Assembly (NCBI GenBank): GCA_021464415.1
Contig: CM038471.1
Coordinates: forward strand, 74,440,851 to 74,504,850
Direction of reading: 5' to 3'
DNA length: 64,000 nucleotides
Origin: Lonicera japonica
Lineage: Eukaryota > Streptophyta > Magnoliopsida > Dipsacales > Caprifoliaceae
Notes under the pieces: model-generated
What the model was told of the DNA's origin: nothing
What the model saw: the letters and a program-made list of their open reading frames with translations, nothing else
The model's database searches: none
Position numbers and translations under genes: made by a program
Shown: one piece after another, positions 22,692 to 35,008 of the stretch
Position numbering within the stretch: the stretch's first letter is position 1
How the letters are laid out: every line of letters starts with the position of its first letter

Positions 22692-22984
22692 TTTCTCTCC
22701 CAAATTTAACTTTTACTTATAGTAAAACTCATCCAATAAATTTGACAATTTAACTTAATTTATACCATACCCGTAATGGATAACCTTATAAAACCAAATT
22801 TCACAATATATAGATGATAAAAAATAGAGCCACATAATCTGAAGGATAAAATAACCAAAAAAAATACATAGCCACAACTCACAAGCCCACAATACAAAAA
22901 GATGATTTCACATTAAAATCAACCAAACTTTGAGACTCCGTTTAAATATCTTAAAAATCCTAATAATGAAACAAAAAGTTGATT

Positions 22985-23125
22985 TTTAGTGCAGGCAAGT
23001 AGTAAAAGTATTCACTCGGATCCATAAAGAGTCCGGGTTTGAACCATATATAAAGTGGGATGATTTTTTTTTATTTGTAGTAAAAAAATAATAGATATAG
23101 ACCTTTCTTCTTTTTTTTATTTAAA
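22985..23125 (+). mobile_element. Degenerate tRNA-derived SINE
   Basis: A box-A-like GCAGGCAAGTAGTAAAAG is followed by a box-B-like GGGTTTGAACCAT at 23034, then a tail TTTATTTGTAGTAAAAAAATAATAGATATAGACC. The tail parallels that of the intact SINE at 36960-37112 (TTTATTTGTAAGTTTAAGGAAGAGACTTAGACC), suggesting the same family. No clear target duplication remains. Confidence 0.5.
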
Positions 23126-24400
23126 AAAAATAAAAAATTTGTGAGACCTCCTTAATGCGGCATCACCACAAGCATGTAGAGAGAGGGGAAGGAGCAGGAA
23201 CAAAGAGGCAGAGTGGATGTCTTTGAATTTCACTAGGGGCATGGCTAGCAAGGAGGTTGTGGGAGTCTTTAGACCCTACTTAATATTTAAAATATTAGGT
23301 TATATGTTTGTCATTCAGTACGGTAAATTAAATAAGATTGATAATAGAATAAAAAAGAGTAACGTGTAACATATCTAAATTGATAAACATCAATCAGTCT
23401 ATTTTGAGCTCATTGTCTAGTCCAGTCTAGTCTAACGTTTTCAACAACCAAAATGTAGATTCTTTCTATTGGATTGGCTTGTTTTTAATTTTTTAAAGAA
23501 TCTTTTGATCATATTTTTTTATTTTATTTGATCTCTCAGCAAATAATTTTTTAACAAATTAAACTCAAGGCCAGATGTGAAAATAATACAACCACGACCG
23601 TCAGTATGATTTGAAAATAGTCCAAATATTAGACTGATGTACCGTGAACACTCCTAAAAATGACAACCCGAGACGAACACATTATGTCCTTAAGTGTTTT
23701 TCTTGATTTTTTCTTGATTTTTTTTATATAATTCTATAGTCATGATGGATCTTGTTTAATTGATCTTAATTTATTGATTTTAAATATTAAATTTTGAGTT
23801 TTTTATTTTAAGTTATAACATTTTTAATGTAGACAAAATTATTAGTGCATGTGTGAGAGTTTATTGTGTGTATATTATTGGATGTGTGTGTTTTAATGAT
23901 GTGACATCTTGGTGTGCGTATAAAACTCATTCAATGGTGTAAAACTAATGCATACCATAATATGTATATTTTTAAAAAAAAATTTGAAATACAATTATTT
24001 TAAACATGCATATAAAGTTAATGAATAATAGTTAAAGTATCTTAGCAAATACCAATAGATAATAATTTCTTAAATGAACCCACTAAACAATTTCTAACTT
24101 CGCCACTAATTTCATGGGCAAAATTGTTAGTTGATAGAAAAAACAAAGTGGAACTCCTTGGGAATTTGGTGAAGTGCATTATCAAAGATGATCAAATTGT
24201 AAACATCTTCAAAATAAATCATTTGAATTTGGTGAGGTGGAGACACAGAACTTTAACTCTAAAATTGATGAAACAAAATAATTCAAAACGAAAATCACGA
24301 CACGCAAAAAGCAAGAAGAATCCAATTTCATAACCTTGTTAGCCTTTATTGAGGAGGGGACCACTGTTCTGCTAGCGTTTGGAAGATGCTATATCCGATC
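23126..24400. other. Intergenic, with a MITE-family fragment
   Basis: Bases 23640-23900 hold a decayed member of the MITE family seen at 17540-17972, 39048-39515 and 42590-42960 (CTTGATTTTTTCTTGATTTTT, CATGATGGATCTTG, TTATTTTAAGTTATAACATTTT). The rest is AT-rich without a recognised gene; a 69-codon Lys-rich frame at 24124-24333 shows no family features. Confidence 0.45.
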
Positions 24401-24404
24401 GTTA

Positions 24405-24853
24405 GGTCATTTTCAATAGATAGTACGTGTAAAAGTGGATATTACCTTTCACGACATAGAATGTATCAGAAAATATATGTAATCTTTGACCCGACATATC
24501 ATATGTCGTGCCAATACCAAAGTTAGTCAAATTGAGCTATTTCACAATTTAACAGAGCATCAACCTTAAAATATCTTTCATTGGCACGATACATCATGTG
24601 TCGTGCCATACAATACCCCTCACAGGACACATGATTTGTCGGGGAAGGACTAAATTTTGTCTCTCACGATACATGATGTGCCATGAAAGGCCATTTCCTC
24701 TACCCCGATCATGTATTAGGTAGTTTATAAAATTGTCGGTTGTTATTTCTAACTTTGGTATAACTTTTACCTTACTCTTTTGGCATTTTCTTTGTTGCAG
24801 TGGGGCTATGAAAGTGACAATTTACATTATTAACAATTGGAGTGGAGATGGCC
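24405..24853. mobile_element. Decayed Tourist-type MITE with hairpin cluster
   Basis: The left end GGTCATTTTCAATAG and the right end ATTGGAGTGGAGATGGCC are degraded versions of the GGCCATCTCCAATG termini seen at 902 and 57451. The subterminal right part (TTACATTATTAACAATTGG) matches the corresponding part of 57451-57878 (ACAATATTAACATACACATTGG). Four palindromes lie inside: CGACATAT-c-ATATGTCG (24492-24508), GGCACGA...TCGTGCC (24583-24607), GACACATGATTTGTC (24626-24640) and CACGATACATGATGTGCC (24665-24682). No protein is supportable. Confidence 0.6.
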
Positions 24854-24949
24854 ATACTCAGTACAGTTTAGTATCACGTGATTATATTCCAGCATCTTCA
24901 TTCTTTATATATATAATATATTTTGTGTGAGATTCTCGTAAAGGTTGGG

Positions 24950-25813
24950 TTATGAAAAATGAATACGTCTAAGTTTAATTGAAGGGATAAACTATTAATT
25001 TTTTTTTGTCATATATACAAAATTTTGAATATTTTATTACTATTTTTTTAAAAAAAAAAAAAGCAAACCAAGAAAATGAATGTTAATCTAACTTTATTTT
25101 TTTCATTGTTCTTTAGTCAATAATAATTAATAAATCTTTTTCAAGTATATATACACATAATAAAAAGCAAATCAACTTTTAATATTTTATTACTATTTTT
25201 TTTTTTGAAGAACCAAAAAGCTCTGTAAAAAGCTCTTTAGCCATCTCCACCACATTAAATATTGGTTCGCATGGTGCAAAAGTGTAGCGTAAATACACAA
25301 TGTATATATCATTCCAAGCATGTAGCCCTCTTACCCAAAATATGGACTATGTGACTATGTTCCTCTCCTCTTCCCAATTTTTCCCATTGTTCTATTTTTT
25401 ATGTTAATTAACAATGGCGGAATATTTCTATAAGTACTTGATAAATTAAACAAATTTTTTAATTACAAGAAGTAATAACACCAAAAAATATTGTATTTTA
25501 AACGTCTATTACATAAAGGTATGTACATAAAAAAACACAAGTCACAATTTTTTTTTTCTGAGACTTCATATCTTGAAAATATTGAAAAGCACCTTCATTT
25601 TTAATGTTTTTTAATATAACTTTTTCGAAGTTCAGATTATTTCCTTTTTTGACAAATTTACACATTTTCGTATATTAATTTCATACATTTTCCTTAGGTG
25701 GCTTAGGAGATTTTTGTTATTTATGGTTAGAAGAAATAGACCTAGACCTTCCTTCTATTTAGTTAAAAATAAGTAAGATGAGAGAAGATAATATATATTT
25801 CAGAAATATAATA
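24950..25813. other. Intergenic, no gene seen
   Basis: Very AT-rich, with poly-A/poly-T runs near 25046-25063 and 25195-25206. Nothing coding or bounded found. Confidence 0.55.
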
Positions 25814-25821
25814 TGGGTCTC

Positions 25822-28722
25822 CAGAGGCGGATGTATGCATTGGACAAGGGGGGCCATGGTCCCCCCCAACTAAGTTTGTAAAATTTTAATTGTGGTCCCC
25901 CAAATAAAACCCACAAAAATAAGAGAGAGAAGCTTTGAGAGAAAAAGAAAAACCAGCTCTGCCTCTAACGACACAGGCACGCGCGCAGCTAGCTCACCAT
26001 CGACCGTGTCGTAACTTGTCATCGTACTCCTCCTTAGGTCGCCGCCGGCAATCATCTCTGTAGTCTATACTCCATAATCTATGATTTAGGTTTTTTTTTT
26101 GGTAATTTAGCTTAATCAAATTGATTGTGTGAGATGAAACTTGAAAGAAAAAAAATTGAGAGAGGAGAGCACTGTAAATTTGTGATTTAGTGTGGATGAG
26201 TGTATGTGTATGTATATATATATTATATATATAAATATAATGCCGATTGCCGAGATGAGAGATAAAGGAGCCGGCAAGGAGGAGAGGCCCAGGAGGTTTT
26301 TTTTGGCTTTTTAACCTTTTACTTTTGTACTTTGTATATGCTGCTTTTGGTTTTGTTGGCCATTTGGTGGGTCATTGGTTAATTTGGTTCAATATGCTCT
26401 GCTCATTGGTTGCTTTGTTGGCTGTGCTGGTACCTAAAAAAGTCAACTTCACTTAATTAATTTGATAGATTCCTTCATTCCTCATTAATCATTTTTCTAC
26501 TTACAGCACAAAATTAAATGGTTTGTTTTTGAATTAAATGGTGGGTTGTTGTTGCCTTTTATTTTAATAGGATGGTTTGCATTTCTACTTACAGCACATG
26601 AGCACAATATGCTTTGCCTTTTATTCCTTTATTCCTCATTAATCATTTTAATAGGATATGTTGTTGCCTTTTATTTTTTGTTGCCTTAATGAGTTTTTGT
26701 TACTGTCTCGCACAATGTAATAAAATTCACCTCATATTTTTTGTATATACCACATAGTATTTAGTTCCAAATGCTAACTCATCATTTCTTATAATTAAAT
26801 TGATACTCACATTTCTTATGTTTCCTTATATTTTATATATACTAATATTTTGTTATTCAATTTTTTATTTTTTAGATATGGGAAAATCACCTACAATTGA
26901 CTCTTTTTTCAAGAGGAAGCATGTTCAAATTGTAGAAGATAATGTAGAACTATCGGTAGTTGAAAAAGTTGGTAATCGTACTAAAAAATCACCTAGAATT
27001 GAGTCAGTGGAGTTTGATATCAACAATTTGGAGCGTGACCCAGGATTACGTATGGCAATATCGAAGTATCCCATTGATAAACTTGATGAAGTTCGACGAG
27101 CTTACATTAACTATGGCCCTTATCAATGTATCATAGCAGAGTATCCTTCGAGCGGACCTGAAAAGCATTCTCATTGTTTTTAGTCATCGTGGTTCAAGAT
27201 ATTTCCATCCTGGTTAGAGTACTCCCCTACGAGTATGCTGCATTTTGTTTACCTTGTTATTTATTTAACAAACCAGGTAAGCATCACGGTCAAAATACAT
27301 TTTTCGTTGATGGCTTTAAGAATTGGAAGAAAGTAAGGAATGGGAAAGATTGTGCGTTTTTGAATCACATAGGAAAAGATCCGAATTCATTACATAAAAT
27401 TGCTGAGAAGTCATGTGAGGACCTAATGAATCAAGCACAACATGTCCGAAAGCTTATTGATAAACAAAGTTCCGAACAAATTGCAAAAAATCGATTACGA
27501 CTCGAAGCTTCGGTTGTTTCAGTTCAGTATCTTGCATGTCAAGGCTTGGCTTTTAGAGGCCATGATGAAAGTAAAGATTCTCTTAATCGTGGAAATTTTC
27601 TTGAATTTTTGAGTGCTATGGCTAAGCTTAATGAAAATATTGCAAATGTTGTATTGGATAAAGCACCTCAAAATGCCTCGTATACGTGTCCATCAGTCCA
27701 AAAAGAAATTTTACTTGTTTTCTCAATGAAGATTAGGAAGGCGATTCGTGAAGAAATTGGTGACGCAAAGTTTTGTATTATTGTTGATGAGGCTAGAGAT
27801 CAATCAAAAAGGGAACAAATGGGTATTGTTTTGAGATTTGTCGATATTGCCGGTTTTATCCGGGAGAGATGATGGGTATGATAGTCTCTTTGTCAAGGTA
27901 AAGTCTTTTTGTGAAAGTCGTGCGATAGATATTCCGGATATGAATGCTTTATATGTTGAAAGAGGAGGTCGAGCTCGGAACAAACAAAATCTATTTACAA
28001 TTAAAGATCATTATCGTATCAATATTTTTACTGCTACAATAGACTCTCAATTGCAAGAGTTAAATAATAGGTTTAGTGAGCATACGGTGAAGCTACTTGT
28101 TCAAGTTCTATGTTTGACCCTCGCAATTCGCGGTTGTCTTTCAATATAGATAACGCTTGCCATCTTGTCAATGAATTTTATCCAAATGACTTCACGGATT
28201 ATGAAAGAGATTCATTGCAGGTTCAATTACAACATTATGAGCTTGGACGTACTCCAGCATTCAGAATTTCAAAATTTGTGCACTATCTCTGATCTATGTC
28301 AATGGATGGTAAAAAGTAGAAAGTCCTTGGTTTATCCTCTAATCGATAGATTGATAAGGTTGATTCTTACCCTTCCAGTTTCTACCGCAACCACGGAGCG
28401 TGCATTCTCGGCTATGAGTATTGTTAAATCCAAACTTCGAAGTAAAATGGAAGACGATTTTCTTATAAATTCTTTGACTATCTTCATTGAAAGGGAAATT
28501 GCAAGAAACATTAGTACCGAGTCAATCATTGATGGATTCCGTGACTTGAAAGAACGTCGAGTACAATTCTAGCAATATTGATTGTTCAAAAGGTATGTAT
28601 TTTGTAGTGCAATTTTATTTTTTTTTATTTTGTAATGCAACTTTATATTTTTTATATTAAGTATGTTACGTTGTTGAAAATTCAATGGTCCCCCCCATTA
28701 AAATTTCCTGAATCCGCCTCTG
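25822..28722 (+). mobile_element. hAT transposon with perfect ends and target duplication
   Basis: A 2901-bp element whose ends are the 11-bp inverted repeat CAGAGGCGGAT. It is flanked by an exact 8-bp direct duplication TGGGTCTC (25814-25821 and 28723-28730), diagnostic of hAT. G-rich (left) and C-rich (right) subterminal tracts follow the ends (GGGGGGCC..., ...GGTCCCCCCC). About 1 kb of 5' non-coding sequence precedes a broken transposase on the plus strand. The ends look mobilisable, but the element cannot make its own enzyme. Confidence 0.95.
26878..28572 (+). pseudogene. Internally deleted hAT transposase (TTF zinc finger/DUF4371 type)
   Basis: hAT transposases cut and paste elements bearing matching ends and dimerise through a conserved C-terminal segment. 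The start MGKSPTIDSFFKRK at 26878 is typical of the plant group also annotated as zinc-finger MYM-type-1-like. The TTF-type region (AAFCLPCYLFNKPGKH) and DUF4371-like stretch (IVDEARDQSKREQMGIVLRF) follow, then an abrupt jump near 27865 to a late segment (IDIPDMNALYV, FTIKDHYRINIF). The tail is well kept: LPVSTATTERAFSAM and FRDLKERRVQF. An in-frame TAG at 27181, frameshifts near 27200, 28115 and 28242 and the missing central catalytic block make it non-functional. Full-length relatives are several hundred residues longer. Confidence 0.9.
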
Positions 28723-28730
28723 TGGGTCTC

Positions 28731-30037
28731 TATGCGTTCTTTTACTTCAATTATTAAATTATTTAATATATAATCTTATATCAAGGACAAACCTACAATA
28801 AGTAAAATTTTGAAGGCCAATATCAGTTTTTTTGTATAATTAATGGGTTCAAAGGAAAAGATCATTTTTTCTCTAATAATACATACAAATCAGACCCTAG
28901 ATTTCTAAATTTTTTACAGAAAAAACTTCATAGTTTAAAATTTCACAAAAGGCCCCCTATAGCAATTTAAAAATACCAAACCTAGTATGAAAAATTTTCA
29001 AATCCATGTGGGGACTTAAGCCCCCACTTGTCCTATGTTCCCTCTGCCAATGTTAATTAATATTTAGTATTTTATGTTTTATTTTATATTTTGTTTGATT
29101 ATAATAGTAGCATGTAGTTTTAAGAGAATTATTAGGTGTTGTTGTCGGTTGCAAATTAGATGGCTAGTGGATGAGAAAGTGGAGGTAGTTAATTATATGT
29201 TATCTTCTATATCTATTTTCAATCTTTCAAATAAAAACTACATTGAAATATATTAAGTTTTAGAGAGTTCTTTTCAGCTTTCCATGGTGACCCGGTTTTT
29301 CTCGAATTGAACCGCCTTTGGAAGTTCCCCCCCCCCCCCCCACCCCTCAAAAAGTGGGTTTCTCTTCCCCATTCTTTTTTTTATTTTATTATTGCCATGG
29401 TTTCACATCACTCATATGAGATTATGTGCAAAATCTTAAAAGATGCTATTTATAAATATATTAATTTTTTATATTAAAAAAATAAATTAATTTTGTTCAA
29501 TGATAAGAGTTAGCATGCCACAAAAAAACACATTACAATTGTAAAGAATCTTGAAAAATACTACAATTAAATATTTAAATATCTCTTATTGTTTGATAAA
29601 AAAAAGAAATATCTCTTATTGTTTTTCAAGTCAATATGAGTGAAAAAAAATATTGCTACCTCTTTAATTCTCACTTATAATATAAGAATACTGAGATTAA
29701 ATATGGGAAAAAAGAATCAAATAATAGTTGAAGAGGTTGTTTCCATTAGAACGTTAAAACCTGAGGATTTTTTTTAAAATTTGCATTATTAATTAAATTA
29801 AATTTTGTTTTTACCTTTTAACGTATGTATATATATAAACAAATAAAATATTGGTACCCTCTTAATTTTTGTGAAGCTAACTCCGCCCCTCTTCACTATT
29901 CCTTCCTCGGCCGGAGCCTCTCTCTGCCACTCCCCAACCCTCTCCGCTACTTTTATTCTCATTTCGTTTGGGTTCAAGTGGGTGTGATCAGCGCAAATGC
30001 ATACTAGGTTTGCATGCACACGAAGATACACACTGTA

Positions 30038-30068
<31 letters not shown>

Positions 30069-30104
30069 CTTTGTTTAGTACAATGCATTCAAGTTTCCTT
30101 TTCA
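28731..30104. other. Intergenic, with hAT-like remnant and simple repeats
   Basis: Bases 28780-29052 end in a CCCCCACTTGTCCTATGTTCCCTCTG-like sequence resembling a hAT right end, without a matching left end. A 15-base C run lies at 29327-29341 and a TA microsatellite at about 30043-30068. A less AT-rich patch at 29870-29990 has overlapping open frames on both strands but no recognisable family. Confidence 0.45.
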
Positions 30105-30336
30105 TTTCCTCATCGTTCACAGTTCATTAGCTCATGTGGGGTTCCCTTAGTTCAACATCCAAAAGTTTCAGATTGAAGGAAAACAAGTCACATTATAAAC
30201 ATCATTAATTTCTCTCTCTGATACCCACATCCCCTAACGACTTATTAAGTGCTCCCGAATCTTCCAATTGAAAGTAAATAATTAATAATTTTAAGCCTAA
30301 ATTAGAGTACCTCAGGGATAATGGCCGGGTTATGGG
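30105..30336 (+). repeat. Upstream block of duplicated mTERF locus (copy B)
   Basis: Paralogous to 3255-3510 (see there for the shared strings). It is cut at 30336 by the Copia element at 30337-35493 and continues at 35494 with GTGGGCGGTCAG, equivalent to the GAGGGTCAG region of copy A. Confidence 0.65.
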
Positions 30337-30817
30337 TGTTAGAGCATAATTAATCTATCCATGTCAAAACCATGAGTAAATATAAAGAGATAAATGAAGA
30401 AAAATATGTACCTGACTCCATAGAAGGCGATTGATTGATGCAGCGGAATGTAGTTTTATTGGGTTTGTCTTCCAATCCCTTTCCCTTTTTGTTCTTAAGT
30501 TCTCTCTTGAGAGGATCAGAGAAAAAATGAAAAATTAGAGAAAGATTGGGGACCATAACCCAATATATATATATATATATATGGTGGTTGGTGGCGGTTG
30601 GCGGCAGCTGCCAACTTCCACTATTTATAATTCCGCCCCTCATAGAATTAGAGATTGGCCATAGGTATATCTACACATTAATTCCATGACAAATATACCT
30701 CGAAGCATACTTAAAATCTTAATTTAGATCACTTGAGTTTAGGCTTATAAATGATAACACAAATTAATTATATATATGTGTGGTCCCTAATTGTATTAAT
30801 ATAAAATTAATCCAACA
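30337..30817 (-). repeat. 3' LTR of the minus-strand Copia element
   Basis: A 481-bp LTR closely matching 35024-35493. Differences are mainly the length of a TA microsatellite (about 30563-30582), short GGTGGTTGG indels and scattered substitutions. Appreciable divergence between the LTRs indicates that this insertion is clearly older than the element at 44620. Confidence 0.9.
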
Positions 30818-31708
30818 ATCTCCCATTGGACCATATATATATCCTTCTGATAAATGTGTTTAACCTTAATGAGTTCAAAAACTTGTTATCATGACCTGAG
30901 GGTATCCGAACAATCTCATCCATCAACTATACTGACATAGGATCAAAGCGGTCTTTGTTATATTAATCGTAACTCGATCTATCAATGGTCACGTGTACCA
31001 ACACAGCCAAATGACATAGATCAATCATGGTGCGTAGCATGAAAATTACATGTAATGTAATCTACACATGTCTATTTCCAACTAGTCCTACTTTACTTAA
31101 TTGAGATCAGTCCTTAAACTTTCCCCTTAGTGTCAGTACCATAATGGAAAGCAAACATTCAGAGTCAAAACCAAATCCTTTATTTGATCGAAAAATTGCA
31201 GGTATACTCAAATAGAAGCAATTAGCCACAAACTCCCACTCAATTGTCACACCATCAAGTAAACAATACCACATGACCAAGTTGACCGTAATGGCCCCGG
31301 GTTTCTAGCTTTCGGTGAGTAGATTTGTATTTTAGTGGAGTTGTCCTTATATGCTCTATTCATACTTGTCAACTCTGAACTTAACTTCATAATAATAAGA
31401 AGACCTCGATGTCACAATAAAACTTTAATGATTCTTTAATACCTTTTGCAGCCTTTGTGACAATCATAACCTTAATACATAATCAAAATACTGAATGATC
31501 TCAAACTCATCTGATTCCAAAATATGAGCATGTAGTCTTTATGAATATTGTAAAATCTTGATTGCTGCCTCTATTAGTGCATTCCTAAAACATATACCAA
31601 ACATCCATTACTTCATACGCTAAAACCAAATGCGTTAATGCTTAACCATGAATAATATTTCCAATAGCCAAGGCTTATGGAAACTTTATACTTAATTTGT
31701 GTCCTTTA

Positions 31709-32836
31709 ACAATAGAAGTATCCCTTGGAATTTAGTCTTATATACTAGAAAATCTGACAAGATATTTTTCTGATATAACTCTTTCGCAATAACCAAACGA
31801 TAACTTAAGACTTTAGTATTTATGCAAAAGAGTACATCTCTGAGATCTTTCAACTTAAAATTCTTTATATGAAATTTCTCGATTTCATATAATAAACCTA
31901 TATTATAAACTAGTAGAATACTATCTACATAGTCCCCAGGAATGTCAATTTACTCCCACTGATCTTAGGGTATATACTAGCATCCATTACCTTAGCCCCG
32001 AAACCGTATGAGGCGATAAATTGATGGAATCTGTAGTATCAATCATAAGTAACTTACTTGGACACATATATGGATTTCTTGATTTGCAAACTGTATATTT
32101 TGTATCTCTTTGATACTAAACTTCGCAGTTGCACTGTATATGTCGTTTCTTCAATGTTTCCACTGGGAAATAACATCTTAATATACGCCTATGTATATGA
32201 GTTTTCTGGACGATATTTTGTCTTGAGGTAATTGAGTTTGACTTTTCTGAAATTGTTAATCTTTATTGGAAAACAATAGAAGTATCCCTTGGAATTTAGT
32301 TTTGTATACCAGAAAATCTGACAAGATATTTTCTCGATATAACTCTTTCGCAATAATCAAACGATAACTTAAGACTTTAGTATTTATGCAAAAGAGTACA
32401 TCCCTGAGATCTTTCAACTTAAAATTCTTTATATGAAATTTCTCGATTTCATATGATAAACCTATATCATAATCTAGTAAAATACTATCTACATAGTCCC
32501 CAGGAATGTCAATTTACTCCCACTGATCTTAGGGTATATACTAGCATCCATCACCTTAGCCCCGAAACCGTATGAGGCGATAAATTGATGGAATCTGTAG
32601 TATCAATCACAAGTAACTTGCTTGGACACATATATGGATTTCTTGATTTACAAATTGTATATTTTGTATCTCCTTGATACTAAACTTCGCAGTTGCACTG
32701 TATATGTCGTTTCTTCAATGTTTCTACTGAGAAATAACATCTTAATATATGCCAATGTATATGAGTTTCCTGGACGATATTTTGTCTTGATGTAATTGAG
32801 TTTGACTTTTCTGAAATTGTTAATCTTTATTGGGAA
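31709..32836 (-). pseudogene. Copia reverse-transcriptase fragment, tandemly duplicated
   Basis: Read on the minus strand, both 564-bp units (31709-32272 and 32273-32836) show a Copia reverse-transcriptase pattern: SILLVYNIGLLYEIEKF, IKNFKLKDLRDVLF and YRLVIAKELYQKNIL, the region just after the YVDD catalytic motif and through the LKDLG-type motif. Several stops and substitutions exclude function. The two units are very similar, so the duplication is more recent than most of the decay. No integrase or RNase H domain is convincingly preserved. Confidence 0.8.
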
Positions 32837-34170
32837 GCTTCTTTATTGTTTTCTTGATATTCTAGATTTCTTTGATTTTCTTATTAATTTAAAACTTTCT
32901 TAACCAGTCTATTAGAATTAAAATTCTGATTACTATCAATAATATCTGACAAGAAAATTGACAACTTCTTAAAGACAACATTTTAAACCTTATCTTCCCC
33001 CCCCAAACTCAGTATCCTCAAGAAAAAATCTATAACGATGTTGGCAGAAATAAAAGTAGAACTAAAAAAAATTGAATATCAATTCAACGTGCTCACAATT
33101 ATTATAGCAGTTCTTACACACATAACATTTAATCCAATAATCAAGAATGGGATCCATCTCAAGATGCATGGTACAATAATGATATTAATGGCTTTGATCA
33201 AAAATATCAATTTGTAAGTGGCCATCTTCATGCAGTAATCAAATATAGAAGTCAAATCCTATCAAATAATAACCTTCCTTTGGGCTAGTTATTATTCACA
33301 TGGAAAACCTAATAAATATCTCATATTTATTACGGCAAGTATGCTCATTATTTGGCCAAATAATTCCCTTCTTTTTGACCGGTCAGTATCCGCATGAATA
33401 ATAAGCATACACATCCAATTATGTGAAAATAAATAAATCTAGCAATAGAGGTTACTTTGGCAACATATTGTTTCGACTCATCGATTTTGAGATAACTGGA
33501 CGATCTATACTTCGCTTTCCTTATATTCTGGATAATTCCAGAACTACTATAGTGATGAGAGGCGAAAAGTACAGAGTCATTCTTTCCCGTTTTGATGCAA
33601 AACTGCAATTGGATTTAACATTTCTATTAGACAAGTCTATCGGCATTCTCAATGCCAAGTTTATGTCTATGTAGTTAAGAACAATTAACATGTTCGCTTT
33701 TCCATCCTTAAAGCCGAACAGAAAATAAACAGTCTTTAAATTGATTAATTTTATGATAACATCTCAAGATACCGAGTACAACATTAATACAAAATCTTTA
33801 GATAATGATATTAATTGTAAGTGGTACTCTTATTGTAATGATCAAATATTGACAATAAATTATGTCAAATAATAAATCTATCTTTGGATTGATTTATTAT
33901 TCACATTAATTTACCTTGATAATTGTCACATATTTACCATCACAAGTGTGTATGAAATTCAGCCAAATATGATCCCCTCTTTGGATTGGTTAATATTCGC
34001 ATAAATGAAACAAACGCGAGCATTTAATCATTCTTTATTTACATAAGAGAAGTCACTTGGGTAACATCTCGTGTAAATTGGCCTTAATAGAATGTTAATA
34101 CAAGTAATAAAAAATAATAGATGTCACATGTAATTAATCAAATTTATTATTAATAAAAAAATTCTGATTA
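32837..34170 (-). other. Internal non-coding region of the Copia element
   Basis: No intact gag could be identified. Two related blocks of about 280 bp (around 33175-33460 and 33800-34080) share GATATTAATGG/GATATTAATTG, AATAATAA(C/A)..TTTG-GG and TTATTATTCACAT motifs, an old internal direct duplication. The short open frames at 33348-33674 on both strands have no recognisable domain. Confidence 0.5.
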
Positions 34171-34171
34171 C

Positions 34172-34268
34172 TTTGTCACTGCCGAAAACAGTGACAAACT
34201 GAAACTAGTCACAGTTAAAAACTGTGACAATTATGGATAAAATGGTCACTGCTATAAACAGTGACAAC
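34172..34268 (-). repeat. Three consecutive GTCAC/GTGAC hairpins
   Basis: Three perfect stem-loops are evenly spaced: GTCACTG-loop7-CAGTGAC (34175-34195, extendable to 10 bp with flanking TTT/AAA), GTCACAGTT-aaa-AACTGTGAC (34208-34228), and GTCACTG-loop7-CAGTGAC (34245-34265). All share the GTCAC/GTGAC closing pair block. They lie in the 5' leader side of the element, roughly 750-850 bases downstream of the primer-binding site on the minus strand. Confidence 0.9.
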
Positions 34269-35008
34269 TCTGGCACGGAAAAAACTGTTCATCTGCTTCA
34301 TCAAATTTTTGAAATTTTGCCCATATATATATATAACTCAACCAAAATTTGCAGAAAGAACAAAAAAGGTTAATTATGGCAGATCATTATATATAAATAA
34401 ATATATTAATGCATACGTGATTGTTAAAATTCATGTATAAGCCTTTAACCATTAAGTAACCACATAATATAAAAAAAGATACATGAATATATATATATAT
34501 ATATATATGTATGCGCAAAGATCAGGCAGCGATTTTATTCACATCGGCCACACACATAAAGATCACAAGTATATATATGCATAGATCAGGAGTTTATATA
34601 TGTAAATCACATATTTATATACATGGCAATCCTTAAATATATCCACCACCATCCTTAAACATATATATAAAAATACATGCATACTGCATGTCATTAGATA
34701 TATTTAATTGAAAGCAAAAAACAAAAAAATGTTGCATCCAAATATCAACCGAATCCAAATTGATGCAAATAATTGATTATGACCCACTGACAATTTTGAC
34801 CATATGTGTGTATATTTCTATAAACTTATATTAATGCTCGTCATTGCAATAAAACCCGTACGTCAGTAAATTGATGTGTATATATATTTTATTCAAAAAT
34901 GCCGTGAACACATACATCAATTAAATCCGTACGAAATGCAATTATACATATAATTATCATATACACATACGGATCAAGAAAATACTCAAGGAATTAATCA
35001 TGGAACCT

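Noticed and set aside
22505..22753. An 82-codon leucine/tyrosine-rich frame, possibly a small membrane protein
   Set aside because: It runs through a perfect 14-bp palindrome and has no family features; composition bias of AT-rich DNA explains it.
24733..24930. A 65-codon frame with a hydrophobic start, a TTGCAG acceptor-like site and KVTIYIINN, reminiscent of the plant S1 self-incompatibility family
   Set aside because: Most of the frame overlaps the right end of the decayed Tourist-type MITE (24405-24853), whose end matches 57451-57878; the S1-like Cys and SKDDDLG motifs are absent.
33348..33674. Overlapping 83-86-codon frames on both strands inside the minus-strand Copia
   Set aside because: No gag, protease or pol motif; probably chance frames in leader-type sequence.
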